A stretch of 8,978 nt of DNA. It comes from Acidimicrobiaceae bacterium. GTDB taxonomy: Bacteria > Actinomycetota > Acidimicrobiia > Acidimicrobiales > Bog-793. The stretch's first letter is position 1; the number at the start of each line of letters is the position of its first letter. Of the stretch, positions 1 to 6,136 are shown piece after piece. The DNA is taken from NCBI GenBank assembly GCA_027459565.1, contig DAIDIA010000257.1, forward strand, positions 1 through 8,978. The letters are read 5' to 3'. Position numbers and translations under genes: made by a program. The notes under the pieces were generated by a model. It worked only from the letters and a program-made list of their open reading frames with translations, did no database searches and was not told the DNA's origin.

Positions 1-139
1 ACTGCTCAACTCCACGCCCTACAGCGCGTCGGACCAAGATGGCGAGACGACGAGAGCGGTCCTTGAACAGATGGCGACCATCGCGCTCATGGGACGAGCG
101 GGGCTGACGGCCCTGGTGGATGGAACCGACCGGTACTAG
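1..139 (+). CDS. C-terminal end of a plus-strand gene, possibly TetR-type regulator
   Basis: An open frame runs from base 2 to a TAG at 137-139, giving the last 45 residues of a protein whose start lies left of the window. About three quarters of its codons end in G or C, as expected for a real gene here. The tail reads as two helices: a short segment beginning LLNSTPYS, then an amphipathic stretch RAVLEQMATIALMGRAGL. This arrangement resembles the last helices of TetR-family ligand-binding domains, and a regulator beside a catabolic operon would fit. No DNA-binding domain is in view, so the family call is a guess. The gene is convergent with the flavin reductase gene, with 49 bp between the two stop codons. 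Confidence 0.5.
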   Translation, partial: LLNSTPYSASDQDGETTRAVLEQMATIALMGRAGLTALVDGTDRY

Positions 140-188
140 GCAACGCCTGCTCCATCGCCGACGTTTGTCGAACGGACTATCGCCTCTC

Positions 189-2204
189 CTACAACGCGAT
201 GCCGATTCGAAAGCCATCCCAGATCGCGTCGATCGCGCGGCGCGGCGCGAGGGCATCGCCCACCACACGGACGTCGCGCCCACTCGACTCGAGTTCACGC
301 GCGAGCAGATCGTCGGCGACGCCATACCAGGCAAGCACGACGACATCGACATCTCGGAGGATCTCCTCTCCTCCCGTCCACGTTTGCGCGATCACTACGT
401 CACGCTCGGTGATTGCGACGAGTCGATGGCTCTCGCGCAGTTCGAGACCAGCACCCATGAGCCTTCGCATCAGCGGAGGGCGGCTGAAGGCGTCGATCTC
501 CGCACCCGCTTGGACCGGAGTGACCAGAACGACGTCGTTGCCGAGCGAGAGGAGGCGCTCGGCCGTCGTCAGAGACTTCCAGTCCGCCTCACCGCAGTCA
601 ATCACCGCGACGCGGCGCCCACGGATCTCCGGGCCGACAATCGCATCCTGGCACGACACGACGTGCGCCATCCGCGCGCCCGGAACCTCCGGGCGACCCG
701 GTAGGGAACCCGTCGCGACGACTACGACATCAGGATCGAGGTCCTCGATGGCCGCAACATCAGCCGTCACACCGGTGCGGACATCAACGCCGAGGCGTGC
801 GACTTCGCCCGCGAGAAAGCGTGTCGACCCGGCGAACTCATCACGATAGGGCATCGCCGCTGCGGCGATGAGCACCTGTCCACCAAGTTGATCTCGAGAT
901 TCGAACAGGGTCACGCGATGGCCCCTCCGCGCGGCAGTCTCCGCGGCTTTGAGTCCCGCGGGTCCTCCACCGACGACGAGGACGTGCCTTGGATCATCCG
1001 TCGGTCCGACCTTGCCGATGCCCCATTCGCGCTCGAATCCGACGACGGGATTGACGAGGCAGGAGATCGGGAGTCCGCGATGCGGCCCTCCGCGGCATCC
1101 GACGTTGCACGAGATGCACGGCCGGATCTCCAAGACGCGCCCCGTCCGCGCCTTCTCCGGAAGTTGAGGATCGGCGATCAGCGGCCGGACGAGGCAGATG
1201 ATGTCCGCGGCACCCTCGCGGAGAAGCTCCTCGCCCTTTTGCGCGCTGACGATACGCGCGACAGCGAACACCGGTACGCCGTTGGCCCCCTGCCTTATGC
1301 CGCGCGCGAGATGGACGAATGGCGCGATCGGAAAGCTCATGTCCGGGATCTGCCGGTCTATCGACGCATAGTTCGACTGGCTGACACTGAGGTAATCGAC
1401 ACGGACACTCGCGCAGAGAAGGCGGACGATCTCCTGTGCCTCGTCGAGATCGAGACCATTCGGCACGAACTCATCGGCGCTGATGCGCACGCCGACCGGT
1501 ACCGCGTCGCCAACCGCCTCCGACACCGCGCGAAACACCTCGAGTGGAAGTCGCATCCGGTTCTCGAGCGATCCGCCGTATTCATCGGTCCGGGCGTTGG
1601 AGAATCGCGACAGGAACGAGCAGAGGAGATAACCGTGCGCGAAGTACACCTCGAGCCCGTCAAAGCCTGCACTGCGCATGCGCATCGCCGCACTCCGGTA
1701 CGACTCGACGAGCTCTTGGATATCGCGTCTCGTCATCGCGTGCGGTACGACCCGACTGCTCGGATCGGCGATCGCCGATGGCGCCCAGAGCTCGCGATGC
1801 GCGGGAAACCCCGAGCCCTGTCGCCCGAGATGTGAGAGCTGCGCAAAGATCGGCGTGTCGAAGGCATGGACCGCATCGACGACCTCGGCGTAGGAGGCGA
1901 TGCCCTCGTCATTCCAGGCCTGGTTGATCCCGCCAAAGGTCATGCCCGTCGGGTGGACGATTCCCGATCCCTGGATGATGAGTCCCGCCCCGCCGCGAGC
2001 CCTCTCGGCGAGGTAATCGGCCTGGCGTCTCGTCAGGCTGTGCGTGTGCGGATCGATGAACCGACTCCCGTGTCCGGCGAACACGATGCGGTTGGGAATC
2101 TCGACGCCTCGCATGCGATAGGGCGCGAAGAGACGCGGGAACGCATCGGTCGACGACGCTCCGGGCGCTCCACTGTCGACATCATTGACGTCGTTGCCGG
2201 TCAC
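189..2204 (-). CDS. FadH/OYE-family NADH:flavin oxidoreductase with 4Fe-4S and FAD domains
   Basis: A protein of about 671 residues with the full three-part layout of 2,4-dienoyl-CoA reductase (FadH) and trimethylamine dehydrogenase relatives. Residues ~22-350 are the FMN-binding OYE barrel, with LFAPYRMRGVEIPNRI near 26, HLGRQG near 125, AHGYLL around Tyr192, TDEYGGSLENR near 206 and RPLIADP near 340. A CxxCxxxCx11C cluster site follows (Cys363, 366, 370, 382). A Rossmann FAD motif GGGPAG is at 412-417, with ATG near 498 and a C-terminal GDALAPR near 649. FMN, FAD and a 4Fe-4S cluster are expected, with NAD(P)H reducing a C=C bond in a cytosolic substrate. The second nucleotide loop (VIDCGEADWKSL, ~534-545) is not a classical GxGxxG, so dienoyl-CoA as substrate is doubtful. 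The GTG at 2204 is preferred because GGAGG lies 6 nt upstream; the GTG at 2207 leaves only 3 nt. It is the last gene of the leftward run. Confidence 0.95.
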   Translation of the reverse strand: MTGNDVNDVDSGAPGASSTDAFPRLFAPYRMRGVEIPNRIVFAGHGSRFIDPHTHSLTRRQADYLAERARGGAGLIIQGSGIVHPTGMTFGGINQAWNDEGIASYAEVVDAVHAFDTPIFAQLSHLGRQGSGFPAHRELWAPSAIADPSSRVVPHAMTRRDIQELVESYRSAAMRMRSAGFDGLEVYFAHGYLLCSFLSRFSNARTDEYGGSLENRMRLPLEVFRAVSEAVGDAVPVGVRISADEFVPNGLDLDEAQEIVRLLCASVRVDYLSVSQSNYASIDRQIPDMSFPIAPFVHLARGIRQGANGVPVFAVARIVSAQKGEELLREGAADIICLVRPLIADPQLPEKARTGRVLEIRPCISCNVGCRGGPHRGLPISCLVNPVVGFEREWGIGKVGPTDDPRHVLVVGGGPAGLKAAETAARRGHRVTLFESRDQLGGQVLIAAAAMPYRDEFAGSTRFLAGEVARLGVDVRTGVTADVAAIEDLDPDVVVVATGSLPGRPEVPGARMAHVVSCQDAIVGPEIRGRRVAVIDCGEADWKSLTTAERLLSLGNDVVLVTPVQAGAEIDAFSRPPLMRRLMGAGLELRESHRLVAITERDVVIAQTWTGGEEILRDVDVVVLAWYGVADDLLARELESSGRDVRVVGDALAPRRAIDAIWDGFRIGIAL

Positions 2205-2210
2205 CACGGT

Positions 2211-2216
2211 CCTCCC
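2211..2216 (-). promoter_or_regulatory. Ribosome binding site of the flavin reductase gene
   Basis: Reads GGGAGG on the minus strand, directly after the TGA of the upstream SDR (2219-2217). The core GGAGG is 6 nt from the GTG at 2204 and 3 nt from the GTG at 2207, which favours the inner start. Confidence 0.6.
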
Positions 2217-2978
2217 TCAGGCGTTCGTCACTCCAAGCCCAAGACCACCGTCGACGATGAACACCGCGCCGGTCGTCCACTCGGCACGCGCGAGATATTC
2301 GATCGCCTCCGCGATCTCCTCCGCAGTGCCCGGCCTTCCGAGTGCATGTGCGGGGCCGAGCGCATCGATGCGCTCACGGGCGGTCTTTTCGTCATAGAGC
2401 CCGGCGCGCTGATTCAACTCGGTCAAGACGCCGCCGGGACGGACACAGCTCACGCGCACTCCCATCGGTCCGAGTTCCGCGGCGAGCACACCCGTCACCG
2501 CCTCGAGCGCTCCTTTTGTCGCTGCATACGGCGCGGCTCCCGGAAAGGCGCGGGTCACATGCACGGAGCCGAAGAAGATGACGCAGCCCTTCGACGCGAC
2601 GAGGTGCTCGAGCGCGCGCGAGGTGAGCATCATGGCTCCGATCACATTCGTCTGGAAGACCTCGGCAAGGCGTTGCTCGTCGAGCTCGCCAAAGGGTCCC
2701 CGGTACATATTGCCCGCGGCATTGACCAGCGTGTCGATCCCTCCGGCGTGGCCGATCGCGGCGTCGATGATGCGATCACGATCCTCAGCGACCGCGACAT
2801 CGGCCTGGACCCATCTGCACGACTCACCCAGCTCCCGTGCGAGTTCGCGGACATTCTCCTCGCGACGTCCGCAGATCGTGACGCGGGCGCCACGCGCGAC
2901 GAAATGACGCGCCGCGCCCGCTCCAAGGCCTGAGCCGCCGCCGGTGATGACCACCGAGGTTCCCGCGATCTCGCGCAC
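2217..2978 (-). CDS. Short-chain dehydrogenase/reductase (SDR-1)
   Basis: A 253-residue classical SDR of normal family length. It has the cofactor motif TGGGSGLG (12-19), an Asp at 60 that would contact the adenine ring, NAAG (86-89), structural/catalytic Asn111, and the catalytic set Ser138, Tyr151, Lys155 (YAATK). PGGV at ~181 follows the usual post-catalytic strand. The basic GRR at 37-39 at the end of the second beta strand suggests NADP(H) rather than NAD(H). Expected to be a cytosolic alcohol/ketone oxidoreductase; the substrate cannot be read from sequence. The start is a GTG immediately preceded by an in-frame TGA, so it cannot extend upstream. A run of seven G five bases upstream is the only ribosome-site candidate. 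It lies 26 nt after SDR-2, and its stop is 12 nt before the flavin reductase start. Confidence 0.95.
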   Translation of the reverse strand: MREIAGTSVVITGGGSGLGAGAARHFVARGARVTICGRREENVRELARELGESCRWVQADVAVAEDRDRIIDAAIGHAGGIDTLVNAAGNMYRGPFGELDEQRLAEVFQTNVIGAMMLTSRALEHLVASKGCVIFFGSVHVTRAFPGAAPYAATKGALEAVTGVLAAELGPMGVRVSCVRPGGVLTELNQRAGLYDEKTARERIDALGPAHALGRPGTAEEIAEAIEYLARAEWTTGAVFIVDGGLGLGVTNA

Positions 2979-3004
2979 TCAGGCCCCCCCGTCCGACACT
3001 GTGC

Positions 3005-3685
3005 CTACCACGCCGTGTAACCCCCATCGACGGGAAACGCCGCGCCGGTGACATAGGAGGCCGCATCGGAGAGGAGATAGGAGATCGCGCTTGCAACCTC
3101 TTCGACCTCGCCGGGTCTTGCAAGTGGAATCCGTGCCTCGAACCAGCTGCGTTGCTCGGGAACGGTGATCCGGTCCTGGGTCATCGGGGTGTTGATGAGT
3201 CCCGGCACAATGCAGTTCACCCGGATCCCAAGTGGCGCCAGCTCGAGCGCCGCACCGCGGGTCATCGCCGAAACGGCACCTTTGGCCCCGAGATAGTGAA
3301 TCTGGTTCGCAACTGCGTGTGTCGCGGTCGTCGAGCTGACGTTCACGACCGAAGCCGGAAGTCCATCTCGCTCGCAACGACGCGCGAGGCCGCGCAGCGA
3401 GAGGAATACTCCGCGGGCGTGGATTGCGAACAGGGAATCGAACATCTCGACCGACATGTCCACGAGCGGAGAACGCGACCTGATGCCCGCACAGTTCACG
3501 AGTCCCGAGATGGGCCAGATCTGTTCGTACACGCGTTCCCAGGCGTCTTCATCGGTGACGTCGAGTGCAACGATTCCCTCAGCGGCCACCAGATCGGCGC
3601 GCACGACCTCCCAGCCGTCCGCTTCGAGCCGTCGGGCCGCCCCCGCTCCAATACCTGAGGCACCCCCGGTGACAAGAACCCGCAC
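3005..3685 (-). CDS. Short-chain dehydrogenase/reductase (SDR-2)
   Basis: A 226-residue SDR that begins almost directly at the Rossmann strand (MRVLVTGGASGIG). The cofactor motif TGGASGIG is at 6-13, Asp31 at the end of the second strand favours NAD(H), NCAG is at 64-67, and the catalytic residues are Ser118, Tyr131 and Lys135 (YLGAK). The C-terminal half has the usual VPGLINTPM and VDGGY segments. At the place of the conserved helix-4 Asn (usually N in an N-x-x-G context) it has His89 (AIHARG); this is known in some SDRs but alters the standard Asn-Ser-Tyr-Lys tetrad. Unlike SDR-1 it looks NAD-dependent, so the two may act in opposite directions or at different steps. The GTG at 3685 is chosen because GAGG lies 7 nt upstream; the GTG at 3691 abuts that site with no usable spacing. 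Confidence 0.93.
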   Translation of the reverse strand: MRVLVTGGASGIGAGAARRLEADGWEVVRADLVAAEGIVALDVTDEDAWERVYEQIWPISGLVNCAGIRSRSPLVDMSVEMFDSLFAIHARGVFLSLRGLARRCERDGLPASVVNVSSTTATHAVANQIHYLGAKGAVSAMTRGAALELAPLGIRVNCIVPGLINTPMTQDRITVPEQRSWFEARIPLARPGEVEEVASAISYLLSDAASYVTGAAFPVDGGYTAW

Positions 3686-3692
3686 AGACACC

Positions 3693-3696
3693 CCTC
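3693..3696 (-). promoter_or_regulatory. Ribosome binding site deciding the SDR-2 start
   Basis: Reads GAGG on the minus strand (within GCGAGGGG). It is 7 nt from the GTG at 3685 but is essentially adjacent to the alternative GTG at 3691, so it supports the shorter protein. Confidence 0.5.
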
Positions 3697-3786
3697 GCGT
3701 CGATCCTCTCGCGGGTCCGGTTCGACGCCGCGATGCAACGAAGCTAGCACTCGAGAAATCGCCGAACTCCGCGTCTGCGCGCGTGA

Positions 3787-4797
3787 TCAGGCGAGCTTGA
3801 ACAGTCCTCTGGCGTTGCCGCTGAGAATCTTCGACCGATCATCATCAGAGACAGAGAGGCCATTCACCATCTCGACGGAGCGCTCCTCTTGGTCCCATCC
3901 GGCGAAGTTGCAGCCATGGAGGACCCGGTCTGGTCCCTGGGAGGATACGAGAAACGCAAGCGCGTTCTCCCGGTGGACCGCGGTGTCGAAACTGAACTGT
4001 TGCCACTGCTCCGCGAAGGGTCGTCCGAGAAGCCCGCGCCCCCACGGACGCTTCTCGAGACCTGCCTCGAGACGACCGATCTGATATGGGGCGAACCCTC
4101 CGCCATGGGGGATGTGGACCCTGAGGCGCGGATGGCGGTCGATGACTCCCGCGAGGATGAGGTGCGCGACCGCCAGAGTCTCGTCGACATGGAACCCGTA
4201 GAGGATGTCGAGATCCCACGGCCCGAACATCGGATCATCGCGGTAGTCGACATTTCTCGGCGATGGATGCACGACGACTGGCACTTCGAGTCTCTCGTGC
4301 TCCGACCAGAGCTCCTCGAAGCGAGGATCCGAGAGCATCACCCCATCGACATCGGAGCCGATGTAGGAGGCGACGAGTCCGAGCTCGGTCACCGATCGAC
4401 CAAGTTCGATACAGGCGGCCTCTGGCGACTGCATCGGCAGCGCCGCCGCGCCAAAGAGCCGTGCGTTGTGCCGGGCGATCTCGGCGATGAGATCGTTGTG
4501 GCGCCGGTTGTAGTCGATGGCGACGCTCTCGGGCTGACGGTAGAAGTAGGTGATCGGATTCGGAGAGACGAGCTGACGGTCGATGCCGAGGCGCTCCATG
4601 TGTTCGAGGCGCAGCGCGACATCCGAGAACGGACTCCCCACGAACTTCACGTTCTCAAGGACGTATTCACCGGCCCGGAAGAACGGCACTCCGTCCCCGC
4701 GGATCCCCATCTCGGGCCCGGCAGCTCCGCAAAATCCCATCACCCCCTCGAGAAGGATATGCGAGTGCACATCAATGACTTCGTGACCAAGACTCAT
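3787..4797 (-). CDS. Amidohydrolase-2 family (ACMSD-like) metal-dependent hydrolase/decarboxylase
   Basis: A 336-residue TIM-barrel protein of the amidohydrolase-2 family, which includes 2-amino-3-carboxymuconate-6-semialdehyde decarboxylase and resorcylate-type decarboxylases as well as hydrolases. Visible landmarks are the N-terminal metal motif DVHSH (His11, His13), the strand-5 metal ligand His177 (VVVHP), the catalytic His231 in HIPHGGG, and the family-typical end SGNARGLFKL. The residue that is normally Asp in a G(S/T)D(Y/F/W)P motif near the C terminus is Asn297 here, in GCNFAGWD; this Asp binds the metal and takes part in catalysis in the family. It probably acts in the cytosol on a carboxylated or ring-opened intermediate, but the reaction cannot be named. 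ATG start with GGGAG 6 nt upstream. It is separated from P450 A by 110 bp and from SDR-2 by about 95 bp, so it may have its own promoter. Confidence 0.92.
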   Translation of the reverse strand: MSLGHEVIDVHSHILLEGVMGFCGAAGPEMGIRGDGVPFFRAGEYVLENVKFVGSPFSDVALRLEHMERLGIDRQLVSPNPITYFYRQPESVAIDYNRRHNDLIAEIARHNARLFGAAALPMQSPEAACIELGRSVTELGLVASYIGSDVDGVMLSDPRFEELWSEHERLEVPVVVHPSPRNVDYRDDPMFGPWDLDILYGFHVDETLAVAHLILAGVIDRHPRLRVHIPHGGGFAPYQIGRLEAGLEKRPWGRGLLGRPFAEQWQQFSFDTAVHRENALAFLVSSQGPDRVLHGCNFAGWDQEERSVEMVNGLSVSDDDRSKILSGNARGLFKLA

Positions 4798-4826
4798 CGA
4801 TCTCTCCCACTTTCACACTGCGCGTC

Positions 4827-4840
4827 CGGTGCGTGCACCG
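4827..4840. repeat. Inverted repeat CGGTG-CGTG-CACCG
   Basis: A perfect 5-bp stem with a 4-base centre, in the gap between P450 A and the amidohydrolase, 30 bp upstream of the amidohydrolase start. It directly abuts a second repeat with the same 5-4-5 geometry (4841-4854). It could be an operator half, a small RNA hairpin, or chance. Confidence 0.35.
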
Positions 4841-4854
4841 TCATTCCCAAATGA
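4841..4854. repeat. Inverted repeat TCATT-CCCA-AATGA
   Basis: A perfect 5-bp stem with a 4-base centre, immediately adjoining the 4827-4840 repeat. It is AT-richer than its surroundings, which is more typical of a regulator site than of coding DNA. No protein can be assigned to it. Confidence 0.35.
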
Positions 4855-4892
4855 GCATCCACCCAAGCACGGGTTCCAAGACAGAGAGGGAC

Positions 4893-4907
4893 CCGGAGTC
4901 GATCCGG
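4893..4907 (-). repeat. Hairpin just after the P450 A stop, possible weak terminator or attenuator
   Basis: On the minus strand, CCGGA-TCGAC-TCCGG starts at the base after the P450 A TAG. It is followed by a pyrimidine-rich stretch (GTCCCTCTCTGTCTT) but no run of T. A 5-bp stem is weak for a rho-independent terminator; partial termination or mRNA 3'-end stabilisation is possible. Confidence 0.3.
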
Positions 4908-6134
4908 CTATTGCCCGTCAAAGACGACAGCGAAACTGTCAAAGTGCGGGCGAGTCGAGAGGGGGTCCTGTCGCGGAGGAGCGGCCTCGTCCCGATGGAC
5001 ACCGTGATCCAACAAGATGGCGGCCATAACGGTGATGGCACCGAACAGATGAGTCGACGGATCGAAGTCCATGCCAGGGGCGAGCCCACCGGCGAGTTCC
5101 TGTCCGAGACAGGCATGAAAACCGTGGCCAAAGCTCAACCCCCACGGCGAGACGTCAGAGGAGATCTCGCGATAGGGATAGAACGCTCCCGTGTGTGCAC
5201 CGAAGACCTTCGGGTCGCGATTCGCTGACACGAGGTTGACGACGACCCCGGTTCCGGTGGGGATCACGCGTCCGCTGCTCAGGGTGACGTCGGCGAGTGC
5301 AATCCTCCTCGCCTCGGGACTCGCCGGGTGGAGCCGGATTGATTCGTGAACGAACCGCTGCAAAAGAGCTCGGTCGGAGCGCAGCGTCTCCCGGGAGTCG
5401 GGATGTTCGTCCAGCCAGGTAAGCAGATGATCCATCGCGTGCACGAATGCGTCGGAGGTCGAGAAGGAACCGACCCACGGGAAATAGGCCACCTCGCGCA
5501 GAATCGTCTCGTCCGGAAGGTCGAGATCGTCTTGATTGCGCATCAGTGTGGTCAGCACATCCCGGGGCAGCTCATCTTCGGCGATACCCCCCGACTGGAA
5601 TTCGTCGAGGAGATGCCGTCGATGGTCGATCGACCGTAGAAGAAAGGAACGATTGAACTCATCGAGGGCCAAAAGGCCATCCGCCGTGAGCGCCGAATGG
5701 TCTCCCGTTGCGTGGACCACATTGGACCCGCGGTTCAGGCGCACCATGATCGAATAGAAGCGATCGAGCTCCTCGCGATCGTCCATCGACACGTCGACGC
5801 CGGCAATTGCGGTCGAGAGCGAGATCATCGTCCTTCGACCGAGGTCGAGGAGGTCTCCCCGACCTCTCTCGAGCGCGGGCTTGAGCACCCCCTCGATCGC
5901 CGCCGGAATGATCTCGCGCTCGTAGAAAGAGAAGGTGTCACGGCGGAACAGCCGGTTCTCAAGGCGGCGACGCGCGGTGTGCGCGGCACCGTGAAGGTTG
6001 ACGATCACGTCCGACATCAACGCCGCACCATCGTCATAGAGTGCCTGACGGAGGTCCTTGTTGCGGAGTGCCTCCCTCGCCTCTTCGTAGGTGTCGAGCA
6101 CCACGGGATCTGCATCAAAGCCGACAGCGGCCAT
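4908..6134 (-). CDS. Cytochrome P450 (P450 A), variant I-helix
   Basis: A soluble bacterial-type P450 of about 408 residues with no signal peptide or membrane anchor. The haem-binding loop FGHGFHACLG is at 335-344 with ligand Cys342, and the K-helix ExxR is Glu264-Arg267 (ESIR). A C-helix segment HGAAHTARRRLENRLFRR is near 48-65. The I-helix motif, normally [A/G]Gx[D/E]T[T/S], reads VGSFST (221-226), so the acid is Phe and the Thr is Ser. It is a paralogue of P450 B; 18 of 23 residues match in the block around the C-helix, and the two align without gaps through the I-helix. Hydroxylation, O-demethylation or an unusual peroxide-type or non-oxygenase chemistry are all possible. The ATG at 6134 is chosen because GGAGG lies 8 nt upstream; the ATG at 6140 would be only 2 nt away but would create an ATGA overlap with the upstream gene. 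No redox partner is encoded nearby. Confidence 0.95.
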   Translation of the reverse strand: MAAVGFDADPVVLDTYEEAREALRNKDLRQALYDDGAALMSDVIVNLHGAAHTARRRLENRLFRRDTFSFYEREIIPAAIEGVLKPALERGRGDLLDLGRRTMISLSTAIAGVDVSMDDREELDRFYSIMVRLNRGSNVVHATGDHSALTADGLLALDEFNRSFLLRSIDHRRHLLDEFQSGGIAEDELPRDVLTTLMRNQDDLDLPDETILREVAYFPWVGSFSTSDAFVHAMDHLLTWLDEHPDSRETLRSDRALLQRFVHESIRLHPASPEARRIALADVTLSSGRVIPTGTGVVVNLVSANRDPKVFGAHTGAFYPYREISSDVSPWGLSFGHGFHACLGQELAGGLAPGMDFDPSTHLFGAITVMAAILLDHGVHRDEAAPPRQDPLSTRPHFDSFAVVFDGQ

Positions 6135-6136
6135 GG

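Noticed and set aside
140..188. Small hairpin CGAC-GTTT-GTCG (159-170) as a bidirectional terminator between the convergent genes
   Set aside because: The stem is only 4 bp with no T tract on either strand, too weak to call. Nothing else is visible in this gap.
888..1835. Long plus-strand open frame (315 codons) opposite the flavin reductase gene
   Set aside because: It is antisense to a gene with unambiguous domain motifs. The translation is Arg/Asp-rich with no family resemblance, as expected from high-GC shadow frames.
1866..2933. Plus-strand open frame of 355 codons opposite SDR-1 and the start of the flavin reductase
   Set aside because: It spans two real minus-strand genes and their junction. 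It has low-complexity charged composition and no recognisable domain.
189..3685. Mycofactocin-linked gene set (FadH/OYE plus SDRs)
   Set aside because: The SDRs are short classical forms without the extended cofactor-region insertion of mycofactocin-coupled SDRs as far as I can judge, and no mycofactocin biosynthesis genes are present.
3692..3786. Promoter in the gap upstream of SDR-2
   Set aside because: No convincing -35/-10 pair or palindrome was found on the minus strand; a promoter is possible but not supportable from sequence alone.
3787..4797. Naming the amidohydrolase as ACMSD of the kynurenine or nitrobenzoate pathway
   Set aside because: Only family-level motifs are shared, the key Asp is Asn, and no neighbouring dioxygenase or semialdehyde dehydrogenase of that pathway is present.
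3889..4854. Plus-strand open frame of 321 codons opposite the amidohydrolase
   Set aside because: A shadow of a gene with clear metal-binding motifs; its own translation shows no motifs.
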